Assembly: GCF_910592395.1 (NCBI RefSeq)
Contig: NC_088324.1
Location: forward strand, 10,628,953-10,692,952
Direction: 5' to 3'
Source of the DNA: Lineus longissimus
Taxonomy: Eukaryota > Nemertea > Pilidiophora > Heteronemertea > Lineidae
DNA length: 64,000 bases
Position 1 is the stretch's first letter, and every line of letters begins with the position of its first letter. Under the pieces are notes generated by a model, which saw nothing but the letters and a program-made list of their open reading frames with translations, had not been told where the DNA came from and did not search any database. This document shows positions 1 to 13,200 of this stretch, in pieces. The position numbers and the translations under genes are program-made.

Positions 1-2136
1 ACTTAGCGTCTCCGGAGTGGCCATCATCAAGGGAAGGTCAAGGTCAAGGAAGCACTTGTCTGGATACAATTTCAGGAGTTGCAACAAATGGTCCCTTCCT
101 TTATCTGTATACCGATCAACTGTGAGACCCCTGGAATTTAATTCAGTGTAGTCCATGAACTCTATCGTTAATCATCGACTTGGTCTTGGATTAGAAATGC
201 ATTTTTCATCTTGAGACTTGATTGGTCCTAACTACACTTTTTACAGGTCATACCACCTGTTGACTAGATAGTCTATACAATGCATACTGTCCAGGACCAG
301 GACTATCCTTTGTAAGTGAAGAAAAAAGCAACACTGTCATTATGAGAAGTGGAGTGAGCGTGAAAAAAATGGGGTTTTCAGTCATACCAATTAACATATC
401 TCAAAAACAAGCCACGCAACCCTCCTAATATTTCGTTTATATAACCTACCAAACATAATCTTTCACAAGAAGCATTAATTTTGAACTCTTTTGATCTAGA
501 ACATGACTTAATTCGGTATTTTCATGATGAAAATCAAAAGAACCCCAACCATGACCACCATCTTGAATCCATCCTGAACTTCAGTGCAACACTTCAATTA
601 CCGAGCTTAGGAAGGAGAATAATACTGACTCTGGTGTACACTGCTCCGCACTGTATTAATCCGCAATATGGAATATAGTTCTTTTTGAAAACAATGGTTT
701 TACGGACATCAATGCCTGTAAGTGTTGCCTGAAAACAGAGGCTTCTGACAAAAGCTGTGAAATCCCTATTGTCAATACAAAAGTGACGACCACCACCATT
801 CCACCCACCATGACCCCCGCCACCTGGTACGCTTATATTTTCACCCCCGGGTGAAACGGCGAGACGGCCCGTGGCCGTTTTTACAGCTCTCCCAGTGCAA
901 TCTCCCGGTCTCCATACATACATACAAATATATATTTTACTGCATTAGGCGGGCTTTTTAGTCTGTAGCAGGTTTTTCCTTCTGATACTTATTTGGGACT
1001 TGGTTGGTAACAACAGTCTTATGTCCATTTTCTTCTCTATGACCAGGGGTTAATATTCGCTTCTCTGGCCCTGAACACACACAGGACTGGAGAAGCCAAC
1101 ATTAACCCCTAATTTTCACAGGATGTCTGCGGGTGGTAGTATTTGCTTGGCATTTGGGTCTTCGGTCCGTAATGTCGAAAATTACATACACCCGTTGAAT
1201 TTCTCACACAGTCCGTCGGGTGAGATTTGGCAACGACGCAAGGCAACGACGATCACCATTGGCGACGCTTGGAGAATACTCCCAGTGCTGAGAAAATGGA
1301 ATCGCCCAAGGGGGTGCGGGATCATGGTGGAAAAATCTCACCGTGTCACACTAAAAACGGGGCAATGCAGCTTTTTAAATGCCATTATAAAGTTCGAGAT
1401 ATAGTCAGCAGTTTAAGGATATAAATGGGTTCTTTAAAGCAGAAAACACATTTTTAAGTTGGTTTGTTGACCCACTACCCCACCAAAAAAATGGAACCAT
1501 TCAACCATGACGTAACCACTGCATCCGAGCACGTGCGCGCAGACGACAAGCACATGATAAACTTTTGACATTTCGTGATATTATTTTGTCCCGTAAGACC
1601 GCTTTTGTGTTGGTAGGTAACAGCAGTCTTATGTCCAATTTCTTCTTTATGATCTCGTGATCATAATGGATACCATTGATATTGATTTTAATCAAAATAA
1701 TCACAATATTTCGTTCTGAGAAGTCGGCGCGTTGTTTTGCGCAAAACTTTTCATTGCGCAAAATGGCTTCTCTGCTCAGAGAAAAAAATCAGTCGTGAAA
1801 AACATATGTAATCCTTCATCATCCTTGCGAATTAGCACCAATAAGTCTAATCTTTAGATTCTATGAATAATTCTACATTTAGAGAATAACATATCGTCAA
1901 AAAATATTTGTGCAAAGAAAGGAATTTTGAAAAAGAAACTTGAACGACGCGGTGTTGGCGAATACATATAGTTGAATACATTGTTTCACATGGTCGATGC
2001 ACTCTGTGATGCACAGCAACTGTAATGATGATTTCTTGGACATTTTCCGGGGCCGTATTTAATTCCTTGGGCAATAGGCTCTCTTGGAGAGACAGAACAC
2101 TGCTTTTTGTTCTGAAAGAAAAAAGGCCCAAATCTG
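1..2136. other. No recognisable gene; AT-rich non-coding DNA
   Basis: I see no conserved coding region, RNA gene or clear repeat boundary here. The reading frames are short and have no recognisable domain. It may be intergenic or lie in a long intron of a gene outside the window. Confidence 0.5.
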
Positions 2137-2522
2137 CATGACAATTCAATTCAATTCAATTTATTGCACAACTATCAAAGGATAAGACAGTATGATGGCA
2201 GTACATATATACAAATACAACACATACAAAAATATTTTTAAAAGAAAGTTACATGTATATGGTAATTAAAATAAGACCACAATGACTTATTAATTAGTGC
2301 CCCTGAAGGGAATTTGATACAACTTGACATAGAACCATAAAAGTTTTTTATATAATTAAGGAAGTTGCCAGAAATATTGACGTTCATCATTTTATAGAAT
2401 AAACCACTATCGACTATGCCAAACACTGTCGAATGCCTTTTTAAGGTCGACAAAACAACAATATATTTTTTTACCTTTGCTGAAGTACTTGTTAACAATG
2501 GTTTTGATGATAAAAATGACAC
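2137..2522 (-). mobile_element. Decayed LINE (L2/CR1-like) reverse-transcriptase fragment
   Basis: On the minus strand a frame around 2413-2456 reads FVDLKKAFDSVW, the classic non-LTR reverse transcriptase block with the F-D-x-V-W signature. After one frameshift the next block continues as SGLFYKMMNVNISGNF and then NYIKNFYGSMSSCIKF, in the order expected of L2/CR1-type RT. About 100 bases later the minus strand ends in AATAAATTG followed by AATTG repeats (2137-2165 on plus), a typical LINE 3' tail. The catalytic YADD-type block and the C-terminal region are missing, so the copy is both truncated and internally deleted. A 15-base C run at 2541-2555 lies just beyond it. The clade assignment is tentative; the RT identity is firmer. 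Confidence 0.75.
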
Positions 2523-3243
2523 TCAGCAGTTGCCCCTGATCCCCCCCCCCCCCCCGCATGGATTTGCTGCAAAACATGTCGATTATAAGAGGTTAACAAA
2601 TTCCAGAGTTACTATCATACACCCATATTCATGGTATGATAGGACCTCTGGAATTTTTAATTTCTTGTGTAGCACTTTTTGCCAGTCAAACCCGAGCTGT
2701 GGTTCCCTTTTCAATTATTAGCTTTTCCTTTTCAGCCCCTCCACCTGGCATCTGAGCACTGGTTTCACATCCTTATCCTACTGGGAAACAAGCCAAGGTC
2801 GTTCAACATTCACCAAGACCATGAAATTGGCTGGGATTGACTGACTGCAGCATCATTCTAACTGGAAATGCCATTGCTAAGGAGAACCCGACTTAGAATG
2901 GAAGGTTGGTGTGGAATGTGCATGATATTTGATTATGCAATAGACAACTTCAAAGGAAGTCAAGTTCATTGGGTAACCCAAGAGTGGGCCAGCCAGATTT
3001 GGTTTAATGGCTAGCCAAGCGCTGCATCGAAATGTTTTATCAATGGGGCTCAAATCCATACTAATGGCAAGACAACACGGGTGATTGTGAAACAGGTGAT
3101 TACATAATGTCTTGCCACATGCTCAAGGTGGCCATATCGAGAATTAGTCAATCAAAGGATGTGCACTTGGCATGATATCAAAGAATGTTGCATGCAGTAA
3201 TAGCCTACAAATCATAAATTTAATGGCTTGAGTTCTTTTTCAG

Positions 3244-3379
3244 CCTGGTTACAAGATCAGAGCAGAGGCAAGATTGTCACAGAGGATGTCCTTCAAAGGC
3301 ATGGTTGTCAAAGAGACTGTCCAAGAGAGACCCAGCACCCTACTTCATCAGAAAGACGAAGCAGTTTGCATTGAAATGG
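3244..3379 (+). CDS. Candidate unidentified coding exon
   Basis: A 136-base segment is open in one frame for 45 codons (beginning PGYKIRAEARLSQRMSF). It is preceded by a pyrimidine-rich TTCTTTTTCAG acceptor and followed by a consensus G|GTAAGT donor, leaving phase 1. A phase-compatible acceptor at 6155 opens a further 25 codons (APLPEVLQQLKLVENHDF...) before a stop at 6229-6231. I do not recognise the product. It could be a lineage-specific gene, a spliced non-coding RNA or chance. No initiating exon was found. Confidence 0.25.
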
Positions 3380-3867
3380 GTAAGTATTTGCAGACAGAGT
3401 GCATCAAAAAAGATGTTCTTCCTAGGCATGAAGTTACAAGTCTGTTTGTTTAGCGACAGGTTAATTCTGCTGTAAGTCTGCAGTGTAACAATTCCTCGCC
3501 TGTGATCTAAGGCGCAGTGAGAACTGCTGATATCACCTTTGGACTTGTGACTGACAGTGAAAGGAGACGACAGAGGGACTCAAATTTGGGGTTTGCCAAG
3601 GACAGCCAACAGTTGGTACCAGTACGACAGTGCATTTAAAGTCTGCCACCGAGAGTGAAAAAGAGTTTCAAACTGGCTGCCCAACAACATCAGGTAGCCG
3701 CCACAGTTACCCTGCTATGATGAGATATCGAGAGCAAGTCAACAAAAATGTGAATGCTTCCAGATGTCAGAGTATTAGAATTTCATGCGTAATGGCCAAA
3801 AGTTCATGATCATTCAAATGGTTTGTGTCCTTTTTCAGCGTGGTTTCAATATCGATGGGCTTGGTTG

Positions 3868-5494
3868 TCCCAGGGGCCTGGAGAAACCATCACTTTGCAA
3901 GGATTCTGGGAGACACTTGTCCCACGGGCATGGAGAAACCATCACTTTGCAAGGATGCTTTGAGACACTTGTCGCAGGGGCCTGGAGAAACCATCACTTT
4001 GCAAGGATGCTTTGAGACACTTGTCGCAGGGGCCTGGAGAAACCATCACTTTGCAAGGATGCTTTGAGACACTTGTCGCAGGGGCCTGGAGAAACCATCA
4101 CTTTGCAAGGATGCTTTGAGACACTTGTCGCAGGGGCCTGGAGAAACCATCACTTTGCAAGGATGCTTTGAGACACTTGTCGCAGGGGCCTGGAGAAACC
4201 ATCACTTTGCAAGGATGCTTTGAGACACTTGTCACAGGGGCCTGGAGAAACCATCACTTTGCAAGGATGCTTTGAGACACTTGTCACAGGGGCCTGGAGA
4301 AACCATCACTTTGCAAGGATGCTTTGAGACACTTGTCACTGGGGCCTGGAGAAACCTTCACTTTGCAGGGATGGTGGGAGACTCTTGTCACAGGGGCCTG
4401 GAGAAACCATCACTTTGCAAGGATGCTTTGAGACACTTGTCGCAGGGGCCTGGAGAAACCATCACTTTGCAAGGATGCTTTGAGACACTTGTCACAGGGG
4501 CCTGGAGAAACCATCACTTTGCAAGGATGCTTTGAGACACTTGTCGCAGGGGCCTGGAGAAACCATCACTTTGCAAGGATGCTTTGAGACACTTGTCACA
4601 GGGGCCTGGAGAAACCATCACTTTGCAAGGATGCTTTGAGACACTTGTCACAGGGGCCTGGAGAAACCATCACTTTGCAAGGATGCTTTGAGACACTTGT
4701 CGCAGGGGCCTGGAGAAACCTTCACTTTGCAAGGATGCTTTGAGACACTTGTCACTGGGGCCTGGAGAAACCTTCACTTTGCAGGGATGGTGGGAGACTC
4801 TTGTCACAGGGGCCTGGAGAAACCATCACTTTGCAAGGATGGTGGGAGACTCTTGTCACAGGGGCCTGGAGAAACCATCACTTTGCAAGGATGCTTTGAG
4901 ACACTTGTCACTGGGGCCTGGAGAAACCTTCACTTTGCAGGGATGGTGGGAGACTCTTGTCACAGGGGCCTGGAGAAACCATCACTTTGCAAGGATGGTG
5001 GGAAACACTTGTCACGGGGGCCTGGAGAAACCATCACTTTGCAAGGATGGTGGAAGACACTTGTCACGGGGGCCTGGAGAAACCATCACTTTGCAGGGAT
5101 GGTGGGAGACACTTGTCACGGGGGCCTGGAGAAACCATCACTTTGCAGGGATGGTGGAAGACACTTGTCACGGGGGCCTGGAGAAACCATCACTTTGCAG
5201 GGATGGTGGGAGACTCTTGTCACAGGGGCCTGGAGACACCGTCACTTTGTAGAGATGCTGAGAGACACTTGTCACAGGGGCCTGGAGAAACCATCACTTT
5301 GCAAGGATGGTGGGAGACACTTGTCACAGGGGCCTGGAGAAACCATCACTTTGCAAGGATGGTGGGAGACTCTTGTCACAGGGGCCTGGAGAAACCATCA
5401 CTTTGCAAGGATGGTGGGAAACACTTGTCACAGGGGCCTGGAGAAACCATCACTTTGCAAGGATGCTGGGAGACACTTGTCACAGGGGCCTGGA
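3868..5494 (+). repeat. 52-bp minisatellite, about 31 copies
   Basis: The unit begins GGGGCCTGGAGAAACCATCA and repeats every 52 bases (for example CCTGGAG at 3981, then 4033). Two subtypes are seen. The proximal half mostly has GCTTTGAGACACTTGTC, and the distal half mostly has GGTGGGAGACTCTTGTC, with some interleaving that suggests unequal exchange of multi-unit blocks. Because 52 is not a multiple of three, each frame rotates through the same three peptides (GPGETITLQG, GAWRNHHFA, GLEKPSLCKD). The long forward open frames here, up to 4688-5617, are therefore a by-product of the array. The start (3839) lies just after a TTTTTCAG acceptor-like site. Confidence 0.95.
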
Positions 5495-6963
5495 ACACCT
5501 CCTGTAGACGAGAGCTGGAGCCAGATCAAGCTTAAGACGTCTGCATTACCCATCATGTTGCCAGCACCACCAATGGCTGGACTGGCGAAGATACTTCCAG
5601 TTAGAACTACATTGTAAAGGCTTTTCCTGTAAGTTTATTTAAGGTGTTCACGGTTTTAAGTTTAAGTATGAACTTGAATTGTCACCGAGGTTGTTCTAGA
5701 AAAACTCAGCTCAAGTAGAAGGACAAAGCTGATTGGTTTGGGCAATAACTGTACGGTGCCTAATTTGCCTCCTTAGTAAGAAGTAGGTTATTAGTTGCTT
5801 AGTGACAGTTACAGTTGTACGAAATGATTGTCTGTGGTATTTGATTCCGATTTTAATTTGCAGTCATCAAGAATTGGTCATTTGTGGACAAAGTCACAAC
5901 TGGCCTCCAGAGACCAGACTGCCGTGATAGGGTCACTTTAAAAAAGTCATTCTGACATTTTATTTGACAGTGATATCTTGTGATATTGACATCCTGTAAA
6001 CATCAGGAATAAAGGTGCCATTTCTGCAGTAGCATTTGAAATTGGGGTGCTTAGTAAATCCGCCTGAGGCACTTCTTTGTGCTGTTTCTTAAACAGTCTT
6101 GGTAGAAGAAGACATCAAAATCAAAAGTTAACAGAGAATTGTTGTCATTTTCAGCACCCCTTCCGGAAGTCCTCCAGCAATTGAAGCTGGTAGAGAATCA
6201 TGACTTCTCTCGTAAAACAATCTGGACATGAAAAAGGATGACTTTGACCATGAGTTGCAGATCCAAATCGCTGTCAACAACTGAACAATAGGACCCCTGC
6301 CCTTCTGACTGGAGAAGATGTCATCTATGCTAGATGTAAGGTGGTGAGAAAGCATTTCCTGTGCTTGTCTAGAATGTGCTTGTCTAGAACAGCATTCCGT
6401 CACATCTTTACGTTGTCCTCCATGGCTCATAGTCGCCCATTTTATTGTCATTTGTCTTCTAGTTGCTCTCTTTACTTATTAAGGCATGCTTAGAAATTGC
6501 TTATGACAAGACCCATTTGGGACCATGATAAAGAGAGTCCTGCCAACACAAACGGAGGTGATAGAAAAAGGAGGTTCCACTGTATAGGGCATGAATTGAG
6601 TGTCATAGACCCTCTTAACCTTAAGAGTGAAGGATCAATTGCGGTCGGAAAGACCACTACACCTACACAGTAAAATTAGAGCAAGATGAGATCATTGAAA
6701 TGCACTTTACAGAAAATTGAAGGACGTAAATAATCTTTCTCTTCTTCTCACCATCAGTCCTCGTCATTATTTCAGCTTGTTCCCGGGTAAGGACATCGGA
6801 TGGTGAAGTACGTGCAGGACATCCTGGGCATGAGGAAAATTGTGGAAGACAGCACCAACAATATCTGGACTTTCACTTGCTCAACTGAGAAGGAGCTCTT
6901 TTCAATTTAGGCCTAAGGGTTCAAAAGTTATCTTTTAATTCTGTAGGACTATGATTGACTCCT
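5495..6963. other. Mostly non-coding; small ORF at 6800-6910 plus strand
   Basis: After the minisatellite, the frame continues non-repetitively to a stop at 5615-5617 (ending AGLAKILPVRTTL). Further on, a 36-codon ORF at 6800-6910 begins MVKYVQDILGMRKIVED and contains NNIWTFTCSTEKELFSI, which reads like real protein. It has no recognised homologue, and the upstream TAA in frame means it would have to start at its own ATG. A possible exon begins at the 6155 acceptor. The rest shows nothing I can assign. Confidence 0.35.
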
Positions 6964-7213
6964 CAGTGGACTATCGGGACAAAACTTTTTTGCCTCTAAG
7001 AAGTACCACTCCTCAAACCGTCAAACTCCTGGATGCAGAGGAAGTACCACTCCTCAAACCGTCAAACTCCTGGATGCCGAGAAAGAATATAGTGGTTAGA
7101 TCTCTCTTGTTGGCTAGTTTTAGAGTTAGTTTTGGTGTTCAAGGATAAAGACAAACTAAATTGGGAGTGGTACTTCAGAGAGGCAAAAAGGTTTTGTCCC
7201 GATATTCCAGCTG
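6964..7213. mobile_element. Terminal-inverted-repeat element (MITE-like), about 250 bp
   Basis: The left arm (6964-7011) starts CAGTGGACTATCGGGACAAA and reads through to GTACCACTCC. The right arm (7164-7213) is its reverse complement with a few mismatches, ending TATTCCAGCTG. Inside is a 41-base direct duplication (starts at 7000 and 7041). CAG...CTG ends are compatible with several cut-and-paste superfamilies; no target-site duplication is obvious. Its right end abuts the 1,645-bp array. Confidence 0.75.
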
Positions 7214-10200
7214 CTGTAGCTTAGGTAGTGTAGTGAAGATTTTACATTCAAATGCGATTTGCCGCACTGAAGGTCCCTCCAGAGATTGTTGGACTGGGTC
7301 CATTGAATGTGACAAAAATATCCAACACCTATTTACAAATGAAGTGAGGGGTCAGCCTTTTGGTGTAACTCCATATAACTGTCTGGTGATTTCGCTCTGG
7401 GCTTGTGACATTCTGATCGGTCTGAAATAATCATTACCGCCCATCCCTCAATTTGAGGCCTGTGTCCCGATGGTGGCGTTGAATGGCAAAATCAAAGGGG
7501 CATGACGGCGGTTAAACCTGTTGCGAATGGGCAGCATCATTACCAGTTCTGAGATCTGGTGTGGTGTAGGATATCTGGTTACCATTGCACACATCTCCTG
7601 AATCTGCGGTGGGTTGGTACCCCACGCTATGTAGGGGGAGGTTGCTGGGTAAGACTTGGTCCACGTGAATGGGTAGTACCTGAAAGATGAGAAGTTGCGA
7701 ATGGACGCCCTGTGAATATGTCCTTCGACCAGCCAGTGCTAACCCGGTCACTGTCTCCAGGTCACCATGCCTCGGTCAATGAGCGGGCGAAGAACCCAAT
7801 GGCTCCGTCAGGAGTACATCGTCAACTTCAGCCCGTAGTCAAACCGGTACGCACAAATATCTTGGTTGAGAGTGGGGGACATACTTGAAATTGCTTCTCA
7901 TCGGGGTAATACAGTACAACTGTATACAACGACCCCATTTTATTTGGATTTTTATTGAGGAGTGGACGATAATGAGAATTTCAGGCCAGTCCGATTGTCA
8001 CCAGTTCAGAGGGAGATTACCTGATAGTTATGTGGCATTCCGTCAAACGGTTAACTCTTTCACATCCTTTGTAAATTAGTGTTGCTTGTTACATGTTGCA
8101 TTTAATGGCTCATTTGAGGATAGTTTCGGTGATTCTACTTGACCATGAGCAGGCCCATTTTGGCCTATAACTGTGTAGTTTGTGCTCTAGTAGTATGTGA
8201 TTTGAAAAGTTGTAAATCTGGTTATTGGAGTAAAGATTGTACAATGGAATATCCACGGGATACCCTAATCTGAGAGCCAAGAGCCAAGACTCCGTTAAAG
8301 AGTCAATTAAGTGCCACCAGATGAGCCACAAGCCAAAGAAAAGGAATAGGCTTGAATGAATATAATTATTATCTTTGGGAATCCTAAGCCTACAGGTACC
8401 CTACTTGATAAAAAATGGATTTATTTTGTAACCGTTTATGACGTCGTAAGACATCGCCGGCTGGATAGCGGTATTGTTAACGGTCTACCATGCCAAGATT
8501 TTTTATCATACTGTTGTTACGCCGTCTATACAATACGGCGGGTACAGTGTACATTGAGTCTGCACTTCACACCCTGCTTACTCACACGTGTTTGTCATTC
8601 CTGCAGTATCATGTAGCCTTGTGCAAATAGTGCAATCAAAATTGTTTTAAAAAGGCATATTGCTCAAATTTGTGAAATCTTAATTGAAATTTGCCAATTC
8701 AAGCAATGAGATAGCGTAGTGATACACTATCACTAGGGCCTACCGGTACTCTGCATATCTGTACTGTAAAAAAACGGTGCTCGCGGCTCTTGGCTCTCAG
8801 ATTAGGGTGTCCCAATAACCACACCTGGTATTTTATAAGTTACTGTAGCTTAGCTCAGTGGAGTGACCTTTTTGTCATCACTTTTAAAAACCTATGCGAT
8901 TTGCCGCACTGAAGGTCCCTCCAGAGATTGTTGGACTGGGTCCATTGAATGTGACAAAAATATCCAACACCTATTTACAAATGAAGTGAGGGGTCAGCCT
9001 TTTGGTGTAACTCCATATAACTGTCTGGTGATTTCGCTCTGGGCTTGTGACATTCTGATCGGTCTGAAATAATCATTACCGCCCATCCCTCAATTTGAGG
9101 CCTGTGTCCCGATGGTGGCGTTGAATGGCAAAATCAAAGGGGCATGACGGCGGTTAAACCTGTTGCGAATGGGCAGCATCATTACCAGTTCTGAGATCTG
9201 GTGTGGTGTAGGATATCTGGTTACCATTGCACACATCTCCTGAATCTGCGGTGGGTTGGTACCCCACGCTACGTAGGGGGAGGTTGCTGGGTAAGACTTG
9301 GTCCACGTGAATGGGTAGTACCTGAAAGATGAGAAGTTGCGAATGGACGCCCTGTGAATATGTCCTTCGACCAGCCAGTGCTAACCCGGTCACTGTCTCC
9401 AGGTCACCATGCCTCGGTCAATGAGCGGGCGAAGAACCCAATGGCTCCGTCAGGAGTACATCGTCAACTTCAGCCCGTAGTCAAACCGGTACGCACAAAT
9501 ATCTTGGTTGAGAGTGGGGGACATACTTGAAATTGCTTCTCATCGGGGTAATACAGTACAACTGTATACAACGACCCCATTTTATTTGGATTTTTATTGA
9601 GGAGTGGACGATAATGAGAATTTCAGGCCAGTCCGATTGTCACCAGTTCAGAGGGAGATTACCTGATAGTTATGTGGCATTCCGTCAAATGGTTAACTCT
9701 TTCACATCCTTTGTAAATTAGTGTTGCTTGTTACATGTCGCATTCAATGGCTCATTTGAGGATAGTTTCGGTGATTCTACTTGACCATGAGCAGGCCCAT
9801 TTTGGCCTATAACTGTGTAGTTTGTGCTCTGTAGTAGTATGTGATTTGAAAAGTTGTAAATCTGGTTATTGGAGTAAAGATTGTACAATGGAATATCCAC
9901 GGGATACCCTAATCTGAGAGCCAAGAGCCAAGACTCCGTTAAAGAGTCAATTAAGTGCCACCAGATGAGCCACAAGCCAAAGAAAAGGAATAGGCTTGAA
10001 TGAATATAATTATTATCTTCGGGAATCCTAAGCCTACAGGTACCCTACTTGATAAAAAATGGATTTATTTTGTAACCGTTTATGACGTCGTAAGACATCG
10101 CCGGCTGGATAGCGGTATTGTTAACAGTCTACCATGCCAAGATTTTTTTATCATACTGTTGTTACGCCGTCTATACAATACGGCGGGTACAGTGTACATT

Positions 10201-13200
10201 GAGTCTGCACTTCACACCCTGCTTACTCACACCTGTTTGTCATTCCTGCAGTATCATGTAGCCTTGTGCAAATAGTGCAATCAAAATTGTTTTAAAAAGG
10301 CATATTGCTCAAATTTGTGAAATCTTAATTGAAATTTGCCAATTCAAGCAATGAGATAGCGTAGTGATACACTATCACTAGGGCCTACCGGTACTCTGCA
10401 TATCTGTACTGTAAAAAAACGGTGCTTGCGGCTCTTGGCTCTCAGATTAGGGTGTCCCAATAACCACACCTGGTATTTTATAAGTTACTGTAGCTTAGCT
10501 CAGTGGAGTGACCTTTTTGTCATCACTTTTAAAAACCTATGCGATTTGCCGCACTGAAGGTCCCTCCAGAGATTGTTGGACTGGGTCCATTGAATGTGAC
10601 AAAAATATCCAACACCTATTTACAAATGAAGTGAGGGGTCAGCCTTTTGGTGTAACTCCATATAACTGTCTGGTTATTTCGCTCTGGGCTTGTGACATTC
10701 TGATCGGTCTGAAATAATCATTACCGCCCATCCCTCAATTTGAGGCCTGTGTCCCGATGGTGGCGTTGAATGGCAAAATCAAAGGGGCATGACGGCGGTT
10801 AAACCTGTTGCGAATGGGCAGCATCATTACCAGTTCTGAGATCTGGTGTGGTGTAGGATATCTGGTTACCATTGCACACATCTCCTGAATCTGCGGTGGG
10901 TTGGTACCCCACGCTACGTAGGGGGAGGTTGCTGGGTAAGACTTGGTCCACGTGAATGGGTAGTACCTGAAAGATGAGAAGTTGCGAATGGACGCCCTGT
11001 GAATATGTCCTTCGACCAGCCAGTGCTAACCCGGTCACTGTCTCCAGGTCACCATGCCTCGGTCAATGAGCGGGCGAAGAACCCAATGGCTCCGTCAGGA
11101 GTACATCGTCAACTTCAGCCCGTAGTCAAACCGGTACGCACAAATATCTTGGTTGAGAGTGGGGGACATACTTGAAATTGCTTCTCATCGGGGTAATACA
11201 GTACAACTGTATACAACGACCCCATTTTATTTGGATTTTTATTGAGGAGTGGACGATAATGAGAATTTCAGGCCAGTCCGATTGTCACCAGTTCAGAGGG
11301 AGATTACCTGATAGTTATGTGGCATTCCGTCAAACGGTTAACTCTTTCACATCCTTTGTAAATTAGTGTTGCTTGTTACATGTCGCATTCAATGGCTCAT
11401 TTGAGGATAGTTTCGGTGATTCTACTTGACCATGAGCAGGCCCATTTTGGCCTATAACTGTGTAGTTTGTGCTCTGTAGTAGTATGTGATTTGAAAAGTT
11501 GTAAATCTGGTTATTGGAGTAAAGATTGTACAATGGAATATCCACGGGATACCCTAATCTGAGAGCCAAGAGCCAAGACTCCGTTAAAGAGTCAATTAAG
11601 TGCCACCAGATGAGCCACAAGCCAAAGAAAAGGAATAGGCTTGAATGAATATAATTATTATCTTTGGGAATCCTAAGCCTACAGGTACCCTACTTGATAA
11701 AAAATGGATTTATTTTGTAACCGTTTATGACGTCGTAAGACATCGCCGGCTGGATAGCGGTATTGTTAACAGTCTACCATGCCAAGATTTTTTTATCATA
11801 CTGTTGTTACGCCGTCTATACAATACGGCGGGTACAGTGTACATTGAGTCTGCACTTCACACCCTGCTTACTCACACCTGTTTGTCATTCCTGCAGTATC
11901 ATGTAGCCTTGTGCAAATAGTGCAATCAAAATTGTTTTAAAAAGGCATATTGCTCAAATTTGTGGAATCTTAATTGAAATTTGCCAATTCAAGCAATGAG
12001 ATAGCGTAGTGATACACTATCACTAGGGCCTACCGGTACTCTGCATATCTGTACTGTAAAAAAACGGTGCTTGCGGCTCTTGGCTCTCAGATTAGGGTGT
12101 CCCAATAACCACACCTGGTATTTTATAAGTTACTGTAGCTTAGCTCAGTGGAGTGACCTTTTTGTCATCACTTTTAAAAACCTATGCGATTTGCCGCACT
12201 GAAGGTCCCTCCAGAGATTGTTGGACCGGAGTGGGTCCATTGAATGTGACAAAAATATCCAACACCTATTTACAAATGAAGTGAGGGGTCAGCCTTTTGG
12301 TGTAACTCCATATAACTGTCTGGTGATTTCGCTCTGGGCTTGTGACATTCTGATCGGTCTGAAATAATCATTACCGCCCATCCCTCAATTTGAGGCCTGT
12401 GTCCCGATGGTGGCGTTGAATGGCAAAATCAAAGGGGCATGACGGCGGTTAAACCTGTTGCGAATGGGCAGCATCATTACCAGTTCTGAGATCTGGTGTG
12501 GTGTAGGATATCTGGTTACCATTGCACACATCTCCTGAATCTGCGGTGGGTTGGTACCCCACGCTACGTAGGGGGAGGTTGCTGGGTAAGACTTGGTCCA
12601 CGTGAATGGGTAGTACCTGAAAGATGAGAAGTTGCGAATGGACGCCCTGTGAATATGTCCTTCGACCAGCCAGTGCTAACCCGGTCACTGTCTCCAGGTC
12701 ACCATGCCTCGGTCAATGAGCGGGCGAAGAACCCAATGGCTCCGTCAGGAGTACATCGTCAACTTCAGCCCGTAGTCAAACCGGTACGCACAAATATCTT
12801 GGTTGAGAGTGGGGGACATACTTGAAATTGCTTCTCATCGGGGTAATACAGTACAACTGTATACAACGACCCCATTTTATTTGGATTTTTATTGAGGAGT
12901 GGACGATAATGAGAATTTCAGGCCAGTCCGATTGTCACCAGTTCAGAGGGAGATTACCTGATAGTTATGTGGCATTCCGTCAAACGGTTAACTCTTTCAC
13001 ATCCTTTGTAAATTAGTGTTGCTTGTTACATGTCGCATTCAATGGCTCATTTGAGGATAGTTTCGGTGATTCTACTTGACCATGAGCAGGCCCATTTTGG
13101 CCTATAACTGTGTAGTTTGTGCTCTGTAGTAGTATGTGATTTGAAAAGTTGTAAATCTGGTTATTGGAGTAAAGATTGTACAATGGAATATCCACGGGAT

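Noticed and set aside
4688-5617. 309-codon ORF as a genuine repetitive protein
   Set aside because: The frame is a consequence of the 52-bp period and is closed in the proximal half of the array; no expression evidence.
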